Origin: Methylacidiphilum infernorum V4
GTDB taxonomy: Bacteria > Verrucomicrobiota > Verrucomicrobiia > Methylacidiphilales > Methylacidiphilaceae
Reading direction: 5' to 3'
Length of the DNA: 64,000 nucleotides
Assembly: GCF_000019665.1 (NCBI RefSeq)
Contig: NC_010794.1
Location: forward strand, 1,488,001 to 1,552,000
Positions 23,558-32,222 of the stretch are shown one piece after another. Position 1 is the stretch's first letter, and the number at the start of each line of letters is the position of its first letter. The position numbers were made by a program, and so were the translations under genes. Under the pieces are notes generated by a model. The model did no database searches. It had not been told where the DNA came from and saw only the letters and a list, made by a program, of their open reading frames with translations.

Positions 23558-24367
23558 TTAAGCAACCATTTTCTCTAGCCTTCGTGCACTGATGCTGAGA
23601 TCCAGCGTGCCTGGAAACAAAGAATAGGGAAAAGGACAAACCAGAAGACCTAGGCTCTTTTGGTTGATCTCCGGATCGGTGGCCTCTTCAATCCACCAGA
23701 TGTTTTTCCAAGGGGTGCCAAAAACCCACGCTTTTTGTTTCTGGGAATAAAGGGTAAAATCCGTTTTGGGTAACAGCCAAAAAAGGGTTTTGATATCCTG
23801 TATGGACAAAGGAAGAAGACTTAAATAAATCTTTTTTTCCTCCCTATCTGCCCCCTCCCCACAAGCGTAGCTCACCAATGAGCTAACGAAAGCTTGTAAA
23901 CTTATCCCTGAAGATCCCAAGGAACAAAGAAGAGCTTTCAAATCGGGCTTTTCAACCCGTTCTTCCCTCTCCGACAATACAAAGTGGGGGATCCTTCCCA
24001 CTTCGATATGAAGAGAAGAACCCTCTTTTTTTCTTTCCTTTTTCTCTACCCACCAAACCCCGGGAAAAGAGGTTTGTTGGGCGGCATATACAGTCAAGAC
24101 CTTAGGATGGAAGATACAGAGTTCACCTAGCCCTAGAACCCGGAAATAATGTTCAACTTGGATTTGCGCTACCTTGCTCAGATCAAACAGTAGGTTTTTT
24201 TCACCCCTAATGACCAAGCGCAGCGCACCGGCTATCTCCTTCAGTAAGTCTAGAAGAACTAGGGGCTCCTTGCCCCGGCGAAAAGAATAAAGAGAAGACA
24301 AAAACTTTTTTATCTGGGAAAAAATTCTCAGCTCCAAGGAATCGGAATCAGCATTGTTGTCTTTCAC
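23558..24367 (-). CDS. Shrunken OpgG-like protein, no signal peptide
   Basis: A 269-residue protein not annotated by any clear domain, but parts can be lined up with the two OpgG proteins downstream. VEHYFRVLGLGELC corresponds to ASYFRSLGLGETW, VLTVYAAQQTSFPGVWWVE to ALTVNTTGSSREEFPFYREFWIE, KEGSSLHIEV to KEDSSLSFYA, and the TLYSQKQKAWVFGTPWKN region to the DTGEWIWRPLQN region. It lacks a signal peptide and the C-terminal immunoglobulin-like domain. It starts at a GTG with GAAGAG upstream, and a TATAAT box lies at 24387-24382. It is first in the glucan operon. Homology is judged by eye and its function is unknown. Confidence 0.6.
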   Translation of the reverse strand: MKDNNADSDSLELRIFSQIKKFLSSLYSFRRGKEPLVLLDLLKEIAGALRLVIRGEKNLLFDLSKVAQIQVEHYFRVLGLGELCIFHPKVLTVYAAQQTSFPGVWWVEKKERKKEGSSLHIEVGRIPHFVLSEREERVEKPDLKALLCSLGSSGISLQAFVSSLVSYACGEGADREEKKIYLSLLPLSIQDIKTLFWLLPKTDFTLYSQKQKAWVFGTPWKNIWWIEEATDPEINQKSLGLLVCPFPYSLFPGTLDLSISARRLEKMVA

Positions 24368-24594
24368 TTTCTCTTCTAAGTATTATAGTCTTAAAAAAGG
24401 AAATCTATTCCCAAACATTTTTCTCGGGTTCCCATCCCTTCTTTTTTTATATAAAAATTATCTCTTTTTTTTTCATTATAAATTGCTTAAACAAAAAAAA
24501 GATACCAGATAAAACCTAGAGTTATAAAAAAATAATCCCTTTTTGTTGATAGGAATTTACCCCTATATATTTGGATAGCTCCAAGTTCAAGCGC

Positions 24595-25383
24595 TCAATA
24601 GGCTTGTGCAATGATCCAATTAACCAAGATGGTCATTTTACGGTAGTGAGAACCCATCCAGTATATTTTGCCGCAGTTTTGACATTGGAAAAAAGCCGAA
24701 TGCCGCTGCTTGAATTGAGGAGGAATCTCCGTATTCATTTTTTCCTTGGGAATAGGCTGAATGAGGCCGTTACAGCTTATACACCTTCCAAAAGGCATAA
24801 TTTTTTCTTTTAGTTGAAACTCCCTGATAACCTCAACAGCTTGAAAGCGGGGTTCCGTAGCCCGGACAAAGTAGCCCCTGGTTACTTTTTTTCTTTTCAA
24901 AAGACCGGGATCTCTCGTCAACAAGACCCTCTGTTCTAAAAAGCTCATCTCGGCCAGTTTTTCATCAGTCCAATCGTTGCTGTAGAGCGCATCAAAACCA
25001 AGCATGCGCAGGTAGCGGGCCAGGGTTCCAAGATGAACATCAAGAACAAATTGAAAAAGGACAGTTCCTTTCCCGCTTTGAAGGGAAAGTTCGCCGATAT
25101 CGATCGACTTAAAGGAAGGATAGACGCTCAGCCGAGCTCCCTCAACCACCTTATGTTCGAACCCTGCAGGAAAGCCGTTTAATAAAACAAGAGCGATCTC
25201 GGTATGGGGAATTCCTAAAGATTCGATGGCGTCTTTCAAGCTGGTATGGGAACCGAATTTCTTTCTTATTTCCTTTTGCCTTTGCCAAGGAGGAAGAAAA
25301 TCATTCAGGGTAGAATAAAACCGGAAGGTGACTTCGACCCGCTCATCGCTCTGTCTTGTTGGAGAATCGCCCCTTTTCATCAT
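24595..25383 (-). CDS. Mut7-C RNase domain protein with N-terminal ubiquitin-like domain
   Basis: Two domains are visible. Residues 15-95 of the chosen frame form a ThiS/ubiquitin-like fold (VEVTFRFYSTLNDFLP...ALVLLNGFP), and the rest is Mut7-C, a PIN-fold RNase-like domain (DVHLGTLARYLRMLGFDA, TRDPGLLKRK) ending in a zinc ribbon (CISC...CQNC). Such bacterial Ub-Mut7-C proteins are widespread and poorly studied. The start at 25383 is chosen because the ATGATG overlaps the stop of the upstream DsbA-like gene; the longer frame to 25464 would overlap it by 85 bases. Confidence 0.85.
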   Translation of the reverse strand: MMKRGDSPTRQSDERVEVTFRFYSTLNDFLPPWQRQKEIRKKFGSHTSLKDAIESLGIPHTEIALVLLNGFPAGFEHKVVEGARLSVYPSFKSIDIGELSLQSGKGTVLFQFVLDVHLGTLARYLRMLGFDALYSNDWTDEKLAEMSFLEQRVLLTRDPGLLKRKKVTRGYFVRATEPRFQAVEVIREFQLKEKIMPFGRCISCNGLIQPIPKEKMNTEIPPQFKQRHSAFFQCQNCGKIYWMGSHYRKMTILVNWIIAQAY

Positions 25384-26525
25384 TGGCAATCCGAACCGAG
25401 TTGACCTACGCATTCCTCGTCTGGAGGTTTTCCCCTTTGCGGGCACTTTAGCGAATAAATGCAAGCTTCATCACTTACGCTTGAGATTTCCTTAGCAATA
25501 AGTTTATCTACAAAAGGACCATAATAAATAAGAATTCTATCCAGGTCCCTGGGCTCATAGGCATCCAATGAAGGTTCCAACTTGCCGTTGACAAAAAGAA
25601 GAAGAACCTTCCCATTACGAACTTCAAACTTTTCTCCCGTATCCAGGACAAAACGGTCCTTGCTTAATTCCATTCCCAGGGTTTTGAAAAAATAACCCAA
25701 GGTTATCCCCCTTTTATGCTTATGGATCACCCTTCCATTGCCGTGATGCAAGTGAACGTAAGGATCGATTTCTTGGCCGAATCGCGATTGGTATTTGGGT
25801 GCACTAAAATCGATCGGTTTACCGTCTAGGACTACCCTGAAGTCGGCATGCTCATGCACAAGCTCTCTTTTTTTCGATTTTATGAGTGCGGCTTCGACCA
25901 ATATCTTAAAATCCTCGTAGGACTGGGGATTGGGAATTCTTTCTCCGCCTAAAATAAAAGAAGGGACCCGGGTCATTCCCAGGATGAAGGAGCTTTGGAG
26001 GTCTTTAAAAATTTTGTCGCGAAGTTCCGGTTTTCTTAAATTTTGCATGAATTTTTCTTCCGGAATGTTTAAAGCCAGGGCGTATTCTTTAAAGAGTTTT
26101 ATAGGATCAGCTACACCAGCCCACCTTTCCTGATTTTCAAAAAGCAGATCGACCATGGGCCAAAAACGACCTTCCAGTCCGGCCGCTTCTGCGCTCAAGG
26201 CAGCAATAAAAGCGTAGGGATGGGTTTGAGAGGGTTTGTGCCTGTAGATGACCGAAAGGTTGCCCTGGTAATCTTTTAACAGTTTATTGACCGTTTCGTT
26301 ATATCTTTTACATACAGGACACTGAAAATCCACGTATTCGATTAAAAAAACGGGAGCTCGAACCTGTCCCTTGATCCAATCTCCTAACAGGGGAAAAAGA
26401 TACTTTTGCGCTCCTCCATCGAAAGAACCATCCCTAGCAGATCGATTTTCAGCGGGATGCCCGTAGAGAAGGGCTAAAAAGGTTAAAAAACAAAAGAGAA
26501 AAAAAAAGGCTTTTTTAAACACCAT
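25380..26525 (-). CDS. Exported DsbA-like thiol oxidoreductase with C-terminal His-rich domain
   Basis: A 381-residue secreted protein with a signal peptide (residues 1-22) and a DsbA/thioredoxin domain with active site CPVC (C69-C72) and cis-proline loop TRVPSF, similar to thioredoxin_4 proteins. After about residue 215 comes an extra domain starting HEHADFRVVLDG, with DPYVHLHHGNGRVIHKHKRG (seven histidines) and a C-terminal tail with three further cysteines. That second domain is found attached to, or separate from, membrane proteins in other microbes; its role is unknown to me, though metal binding is plausible. It overlaps the Mut7-C gene by four bases. Confidence 0.82.
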   Translation of the reverse strand: MVFKKAFFFLFCFLTFLALLYGHPAENRSARDGSFDGGAQKYLFPLLGDWIKGQVRAPVFLIEYVDFQCPVCKRYNETVNKLLKDYQGNLSVIYRHKPSQTHPYAFIAALSAEAAGLEGRFWPMVDLLFENQERWAGVADPIKLFKEYALALNIPEEKFMQNLRKPELRDKIFKDLQSSFILGMTRVPSFILGGERIPNPQSYEDFKILVEAALIKSKKRELVHEHADFRVVLDGKPIDFSAPKYQSRFGQEIDPYVHLHHGNGRVIHKHKRGITLGYFFKTLGMELSKDRFVLDTGEKFEVRNGKVLLLFVNGKLEPSLDAYEPRDLDRILIYYGPFVDKLIAKEISSVSDEACIYSLKCPQRGKPPDEECVGQLGSDCQ

Positions 26526-26552
26526 CTTGTAAAAATATAAAAACCTAGAGAT

Positions 26553-27167
26553 TTACTTTTTCCTTTGATGGAACTCTAAGGGGCTGCCCCCGCCCGCCCC
26601 GGGGCCAAAATTGCCGCCCCTGTTAAAGAGGCGCGAAGCACTCTCCAGGTCATCGTTTAGCCCTTCGTATTGAGGTGGCCACCAGCAACAAAAGAACTTC
26701 CAGAAACCCGACCCCAGCTGCTCTTGAAGATCCTTTGAAGGCGGATCCAAAACCGCCATTTTCATCAACGCTTCTCTCAGGCACCTCTCAATCAAATCAG
26801 CCATATCCCCGGAATCAAGGAAAAATACTTTTTCTGTAATCACGCCCAAGGGACTGACATAAAAACCCATGGCCACAAAACCGTGAAGGGGAGTAAAAGT
26901 AAAAGGCAAAAGGCTTATCTTTTTTTTTGCAGCCGATCTTTGGACGTAATACTCAAACAATTGGGAGACCCTTTCCATGTAGCGATCAACATTGTTTTGG
27001 AGATTTTCAGGGGGAAGTTTTGGCCCATATTCGGCAAGGACAAAAACCTTTTCGACGCGACCGGGCAGGACGTCCCCCCTCTTTTCTTGGTCCGCCAGTA
27101 CGATGGGGGATAAAAAAAAGGGCCAAAACAAGAATAGGAAAAGGCCACAACCCCTACTTTTTATCAT
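26553..27167 (-). CDS. Secreted protein of unknown function
   Basis: About 204 residues from the ATG at 27167, which precedes a good signal peptide (GLFLFLFWPFFLSPIVLADQ). The open frame extends to 27275 but begins with a poor start. No domain is recognised. It ends with a glycine-rich, disordered tail (GGNFGPGAGGGSP). It lies 28 bases upstream of the DsbA-like gene in the same direction and may be an exported substrate of that redox protein; this is inference. One cysteine pair (CCWW) is present near residue 165. Confidence 0.65.
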   Translation of the reverse strand: MIKSRGCGLFLFLFWPFFLSPIVLADQEKRGDVLPGRVEKVFVLAEYGPKLPPENLQNNVDRYMERVSQLFEYYVQRSAAKKKISLLPFTFTPLHGFVAMGFYVSPLGVITEKVFFLDSGDMADLIERCLREALMKMAVLDPPSKDLQEQLGSGFWKFFCCWWPPQYEGLNDDLESASRLFNRGGNFGPGAGGGSPLEFHQRKK

Positions 27168-27337
27168 TTTCTTTTTCTTTCTTAAGGGCATAACCGATGC
27201 AGCAGCCCTTTTTAACAAATAAAATCTCTTTTTATAAATAAGGAATAATTCTCTTTTTTTTAAATTTTTAATCAATCTTCGATATATTTATCATAATAAG
27301 TGGTAAGGAAATTGCTTAATAGGCTTTAATAAAAGAA

Positions 27338-28627
27338 ATGGTTATCACACAACAAGGTATCATCGGACTGATCATTCTCTTGGCAAGTGCAGAATTTCTC
27401 TGGGATTACTGGTTGAGCTCAAGGCAGCTCAAGTTCCTGCTTAAAAAAAACTTTCCTTCCTTGGCATCCCCTTCGGATCATGGCTCCTTTCCGGATTCCG
27501 CGGACTCCTATCTTTACTCCAGCCAGAAAATCAAGCTCGGCCAACTCCGCTCCTTATTTTCCTATCTCTTGTTCCTCTTTTGGGTTCCTTGGGGAGGATT
27601 AAAAATGTTCGAGGAATTTTGGAAAACTACCGCTCTTCCCGAAATTTGGTCTGGTTGCTGCTTTATCCTTTCCATCCTCTGGGTAGATGATCTCTTAAGG
27701 GTGATTTTCAGTGCATGGAGAACTTTTGGTATAGAGTCCCGCTTTGGGTTTAACCGGACAAGCCCCATGCTGTTTCTTTTCGATCAGCTCAGTCATTGGA
27801 TTCTCTCTGTTGTCCTTCTCTTTCCTCTTCTTCTTTCGTTTTTATGGGTGAAAGAAAATTTCCTTTTCTGGTGGCTTTATTGCTGGGGAATTTGGATTGC
27901 AACATTATTCTTGGTGGAATGGATTCTGCCTGTTTGGATAATTCCTCTTTTTTACCGATTGAAGCCCTTGGAAGATAAAGAGTTACAGTCCCAGATCGAT
28001 AATATCTTCAAGAAAAATGGGTTCCCCATTCACCAGATTTATATCATGGAAGGAAGCAAGCGTTCCCTTCACAGTAATGCCTTTTTGACGGGTTTCGGAC
28101 GGCACAGGCGCATTATTCTTTATGATACCTTGATTTCCCAGCTCAAAAAAGAAGAGCTGATTGCCGTTCTTTTCCATGAACTGGCCCATTACCGGCTCGG
28201 TCACCTTTGGAAAAGCCGTCTTTTTGCCATCCTGGGCGGACTTTCACTGTTTTGTATCCTGGCTATAGTGGATAGCCATAAAAATTGGATCAGCGGCTTT
28301 CATCTTGACCCAAGAGAGCCGGCATCGACGCTGGCTGTGGCGATCGTTCTCTTTCCCCTCCTTGCCTATCCGTTTGAACCTTTAAAAAATTGGATGCTTA
28401 GAAAAGCTGAAAAAGAATCGGATGCCTTTGCCGCTATAAAATGGGCTGCAGAACCCCTGATCGAGGCTTTAAAAAAGATTGTGACCACCAACTACTTAAC
28501 TTATGATTCCGATCCCCTCTATTCTCTCTTTTATGAAAGCCATCCTTCGGTTTTCGAACGCATCCGGTGGATCGAGCACATTTCCGTTCACGGAGGTGGA
28601 TCCCAAACTCTCTCTTCCCAGCATTAA
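27338..28627 (+). CDS. M48-family (Ste24/CAAX protease-like) membrane metallopeptidase
   Basis: A 429-residue zinc protease with an N-terminal multi-helix membrane region (about residues 8-205). The zinc site is FHELAHYRLGH (H280-E281-x2-H284) and the third ligand Glu lies in AEKESDAFAA. The family includes Ste24 and bacterial quality-control proteases. IWSGCCFILSILWV and GFGRHRRIILYDTL match Ste24-type rather than HtpX-type members. The gene is divergent from the 26553 gene and its 3' end overlaps the metF-fusion stop by four bases. Confidence 0.9.
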   Translation: MVITQQGIIGLIILLASAEFLWDYWLSSRQLKFLLKKNFPSLASPSDHGSFPDSADSYLYSSQKIKLGQLRSLFSYLLFLFWVPWGGLKMFEEFWKTTALPEIWSGCCFILSILWVDDLLRVIFSAWRTFGIESRFGFNRTSPMLFLFDQLSHWILSVVLLFPLLLSFLWVKENFLFWWLYCWGIWIATLFLVEWILPVWIIPLFYRLKPLEDKELQSQIDNIFKKNGFPIHQIYIMEGSKRSLHSNAFLTGFGRHRRIILYDTLISQLKKEELIAVLFHELAHYRLGHLWKSRLFAILGGLSLFCILAIVDSHKNWISGFHLDPREPASTLAVAIVLFPLLAYPFEPLKNWMLRKAEKESDAFAAIKWAAEPLIEALKKIVTTNYLTYDSDPLYSLFYESHPSVFERIRWIEHISVHGGGSQTLSSQH

Positions 28628-30459
28628 GCTGTCTTTTTACTTTGCAGGGATTCGAGCAGTCTTACCGAAATATCATATCTTAAAAACGGGGTGATGAGAT
28701 AGATAGCTCTAAAATGGGATAGAATTTCTTCTCCGAGTTCCCTTGCAAATTCCACTCCTGCTTCCGTAGCCTTTTCTCCCTCCAGGTCCTTCATCCTACT
28801 CCGTATTTTTTCGGGTATAGATATTCCGGGAACTTCATTGTGAAGGAACTCCGCGTTCCTGTAATTCAAAATGGGCATTATACCTACGAAAACGGGAACT
28901 CCCAGGGGTTTGAGGTAATTAAAAATCTTTTTAATCAGTTCAAAATCAAAGACCGGTTGAGTCATCACAAACCGAGCTCCGGCAGCCAACTTCGCTTCGA
29001 GCTTTCTTACCTGGGCATCAAATTGAACCGTATTGGGATTAAAGGCACAACCGATAATAAAATCCGTTTTCCCTTTTAAATCCTTTCCGGCGGCATTAAC
29101 CCCCCTGTTCAAACCGGCAAGCAACCTTATCAAACCAACGGAATTAAGGTCGTAGACCGATGTGGCTCCAGGGTGATCGCCGGACTTTGCCGGGTCTCCG
29201 GTAAGGGCTAAAATATGCCTGAATCCCAGGGTTCCCAACCCCATCAATTCGGACTGCAAACCCAAGAGATTCCTATCCCGACAGGCAACATGAAGGACAG
29301 GAATCAATTTTGAAACTCTCCGGACATGAATGGCGGCTGCAAAATTGCTTACCCTCAATATCGCAAGCGAGTTGTCGGCTAAAGTTAACGCATCGGCACC
29401 AGCCTTTTCTATAGCCTTGACACCTTCGAGGAACTTCCCCATCGAAAGCGTTTTTGGAGAATCGTATTCCACCATAAAAACCGGTTTTATGTTTAACCGA
29501 TCGAGAAGGGAGGGCTCCACCTGCGGTAAAGTCTCTTTTTCTCCAACTTCATAACGCAGCCTTATCTTGGCCAATTTTCTCTTGATGGGCTTTACTCCCA
29601 CCGCGGCTTGAGCCATTGCCGCTACATGCACCGGTTCAGTCCCATAATCGCCACCAAGCAAATTCAGTCCTTCTTCAACAAATTTCAAAACGTTCTGTCC
29701 GAAATAGGAAGGGCTTGCCGAGTAAGTCAGTTTGCCCTCGTAAAACTCCGGTTTGCCCGCATTGGGATAGGCCCCAAGAAGATCGGTTTCCTTTTTTTCA
29801 ATTTCTTCGAGCAAGTGGAGGGAAGCTTGAACCCCACTGGCTCCATTAATCCCTACAAGCAATGCCCCAGCCTCCCTGAGTTTCGAAAAGGCTTCTTTAA
29901 GAGACTGCCCGCTTGACAATTTCCCTTCCTCAAAGGAAGCGACAAAAGCAAAAAGGAATTGTGCTCCTTTATTACGTGCCAGCTCCAAGCCAAGAAGCAA
30001 ATCGGAAAGATCGGTAAAAGTTTCAAAAAAAAGGAGATCACACCCCTCTTCTAATAACAGGGAAATCTGCTCTTCATAGAGAGTGCGCCTCGTGGATAGA
30101 TCGATCGGTGGATCGGCTGGCCTGACCCAAATCGGGTTAATCGTTCCGGCTATCCAGCCTTCTTTGAACCCCAAGGCTTTCTTTGCCAATCCAATCGATG
30201 AACTGACAATTTCCTTGAGTTTTTTTTCCAGTTTAAAAAAGGATAAATGATAGGCGTTGGCTTCAGCGGTATTGGCCCTTATAATCTTAGCTCCCGCCTC
30301 GATGTAATCTTTATGCACTTTTTCTATCAGATAGGGTTGGGAAAGGCTTAACTCCTCGATACAATAGTTTCGGGGCACGCCAAGAGAATAAAGATAAGTG
30401 CCTAAAGCTCCATCCCCGATAAGCAAAGATTCATTCAACCGATCTATTAAAGTTGCCAT
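28624..30459 (-). CDS. Bifunctional homocysteine S-methyltransferase / methylenetetrahydrofolate reductase
   Basis: A fusion of about 611 residues. The N-terminal half is a homocysteine S-methyltransferase domain (GDGALGTYLYSLG at the start, GINGASG and GGDYGTEP, the last standing where zinc-binding Cys pairs normally occur). The C-terminal half is MetF-like (EYDSPKTLSM, ADNSLAILR, CRDRNLLGLQSELMGLG, ALTGDPAKSGDH, TQPVFDFE). Similar fusions are known from Bacillus YitJ and many bacteria. In the methyltransferase half the usual GGCCGT motif appears as GGDYGT, so the zinc cysteine pair is missing and methyltransfer may be impaired or different. The start MATLIDRL at 30459 is preferred; upstream in-frame ATG 30477 is possible. 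Confidence 0.85.
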   Translation of the reverse strand: MATLIDRLNESLLIGDGALGTYLYSLGVPRNYCIEELSLSQPYLIEKVHKDYIEAGAKIIRANTAEANAYHLSFFKLEKKLKEIVSSSIGLAKKALGFKEGWIAGTINPIWVRPADPPIDLSTRRTLYEEQISLLLEEGCDLLFFETFTDLSDLLLGLELARNKGAQFLFAFVASFEEGKLSSGQSLKEAFSKLREAGALLVGINGASGVQASLHLLEEIEKKETDLLGAYPNAGKPEFYEGKLTYSASPSYFGQNVLKFVEEGLNLLGGDYGTEPVHVAAMAQAAVGVKPIKRKLAKIRLRYEVGEKETLPQVEPSLLDRLNIKPVFMVEYDSPKTLSMGKFLEGVKAIEKAGADALTLADNSLAILRVSNFAAAIHVRRVSKLIPVLHVACRDRNLLGLQSELMGLGTLGFRHILALTGDPAKSGDHPGATSVYDLNSVGLIRLLAGLNRGVNAAGKDLKGKTDFIIGCAFNPNTVQFDAQVRKLEAKLAAGARFVMTQPVFDFELIKKIFNYLKPLGVPVFVGIMPILNYRNAEFLHNEVPGISIPEKIRSRMKDLEGEKATEAGVEFARELGEEILSHFRAIYLITPFLRYDISVRLLESLQSKKTA

Positions 30460-30487
30460 TCTTTTTTCCCAAGGCATTATAGATAAA

Positions 30488-31531
30488 GTGACAGAAAAAA
30501 AAAGTTTTACATACAGTACCGGTAAGCCTGAAATTGACAAGAAGATAGAAGAACTTCTGCAAACCGCCGGGATAGAAGAAAACCACCGGGAATATTTTGA
30601 AATGATCGCTACGGTTATCCGTTTCGCCTCCTTGAATACTCCTTATGCGGATGTAAGGCTCATCAACCAATCCCTGAAAGAAATCCGCTATGCCCAATCC
30701 ATTTTTCAGCCTTATCGATCTTTCAAAAAAGTGACCATTTTTGGCTCTGCCCGTATCCGGCCCCAAAGTCCTGAATGGCTTATCGCTAAAGATTTTGCAA
30801 GACTCATGGTCGAAAGTGGGTTCATGGTCATCACCGGCGGAGGAGAAGGGATCATGGAGGCCGCTCAATTCGGAGCCGGAAAGGACAAGAGTTTCGGCCT
30901 GAACATCCGTTTGCCTTTTGAACAAAAACCCAATGAAGTGATCGACGGGGATCCCAAGTTGATTAATTTTCGGTATTTTTTTAACCGCAAGCTCCACTTT
31001 GTCAAAGAGTCCCATGCGATAGCTCTCTTCCCGGGAGGATTCGGCACAATGGATGAGTGTTTTGAAACTTTAACCCTTCTTCAGACAGGGAAAGCCAATC
31101 TTGTTCCTTTTGTTTTCATCGATGTGGCCGGGGGCAATTATTGGCGCAACTTTGTTGAATTTCTCTCCGATAACCTTTTAAAAAGAGGGCTCATTTCAGC
31201 GGAAGATTTTCATCTTTTTCTCGTTACCGAAAATCTTTACGAAGCTAAAAAAGAGATCCTTTCTTTTTATCACAACTTTCATTCCTACCGGTTCGTCGGT
31301 GAAAACCTGGTCATTCGGATCTATCGGGTCCCAGCAGAAGAAGAAATGAAATCTCTACGCGATGATTTTTCCGATATCCTGATAAAACCCGATTCTTTCT
31401 ACATTTCTAGTGCACTGCCCCAGGAATCGAATGAACCTGAAATAGCCCATCTGCCCAGAATTGTATTGAGCTTTAATAAACGCTCCTATGGAAGATTAAG
31501 ATTGTTGATCAACCGCATCAATCTCTTTTGA
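30488..31531 (+). CDS. LOG-family protein (TIGR00730-like putative phosphoribohydrolase)
   Basis: About 347 residues. The Rossmann-type core has FGSARIRP, GGGEGIMEAA and PGGFGTMDECFE, the latter being the PGGxGTxxE signature of LOG/lysine-decarboxylase-like proteins that release free cytokinin-type bases or hydrolyse nucleotide 5'-monophosphates. An extra N-terminal helical part (KKIEELLQTAG) and a long C-terminal tail are typical of the larger bacterial group. The start is uncertain: the frame opens at a GTG at 30398 inside the divergent metF fusion, while the GTG at 30488 avoids overlap. Confidence 0.82.
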   Translation: MTEKKSFTYSTGKPEIDKKIEELLQTAGIEENHREYFEMIATVIRFASLNTPYADVRLINQSLKEIRYAQSIFQPYRSFKKVTIFGSARIRPQSPEWLIAKDFARLMVESGFMVITGGGEGIMEAAQFGAGKDKSFGLNIRLPFEQKPNEVIDGDPKLINFRYFFNRKLHFVKESHAIALFPGGFGTMDECFETLTLLQTGKANLVPFVFIDVAGGNYWRNFVEFLSDNLLKRGLISAEDFHLFLVTENLYEAKKEILSFYHNFHSYRFVGENLVIRIYRVPAEEEMKSLRDDFSDILIKPDSFYISSALPQESNEPEIAHLPRIVLSFNKRSYGRLRLLINRINLF

Positions 31532-31567
31532 ATAGCTTGATATTTTCTTAAAACAGCGTAGGTAAAA

Positions 31568-32209
31568 ATGAAAAAAATCGAAACGATATTCCTGGATTGG
31601 TCGGGAACCCTTGCCGATGATCTTCCTTTTGTGCTTAAAGCCTCTAATTTTGTCTTTACTCTTTACGGCAAGCCCAGGCTTTCCCTGGAGGAATTTAAAG
31701 AAACTTTTTTTTTGCCTCTCAAGGAATTCTACAAAACCTATTTACCCGAAGTTTCTTTCCTGGAAATGGATGCCCATTACCATTCTCTTTTTCGCTTTTT
31801 GCAGGTCAACATTCCCTTGTTGCCTTATGCCCTAGATTTTCTCCTTTTTTGTAAACAAAACCACTATAAGGTGATCCTCTTAAGTACGATTCACAAGGGC
31901 CATTTCCTCAGCCAGGCCAGGCGTCTAGATATAGAAAGATATTTCGATCGCATTTATACAGAAATTGACGATAAAAGAGTGGCTATAAAACAGATCGTAG
32001 AAAAGGAAAAGATCGATCCCAAGAAAGCGATTTTTTTTGGCGACATGGTCCATGATATAGAGGCTGCCCATGCAGTGGGTATGTTTTCGGCCGGTGTTCT
32101 CACCGGCTACAATTCCAAAAAAAAACTTCTTTCCGCTCAACCTTCTTTTCTTTTCGAAAATCTCAAAGAAGCGATTGCAAAGTTAAAATCCCTAGAAAAA
32201 AGTCCCTAA
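31568..32209 (+). CDS. HAD-superfamily hydrolase
   Basis: A 213-residue HAD phosphatase. Motif I is DWSGTLAD (nucleophile Asp14), motif II the serine/threonine in LLSTIHKG, and motif IV FFGDMVHDIEAA. The cap is of the phosphoglycolate phosphatase/beta-phosphoglucomutase helical type. Substrate is unknown. It follows the LOG gene by 36 bases, so the pair may form a small operon handling phosphorylated metabolites or nucleotides. Confidence 0.82.
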   Translation: MKKIETIFLDWSGTLADDLPFVLKASNFVFTLYGKPRLSLEEFKETFFLPLKEFYKTYLPEVSFLEMDAHYHSLFRFLQVNIPLLPYALDFLLFCKQNHYKVILLSTIHKGHFLSQARRLDIERYFDRIYTEIDDKRVAIKQIVEKEKIDPKKAIFFGDMVHDIEAAHAVGMFSAGVLTGYNSKKKLLSAQPSFLFENLKEAIAKLKSLEKSP

Positions 32210-32222
32210 TCGGACCACTTTC

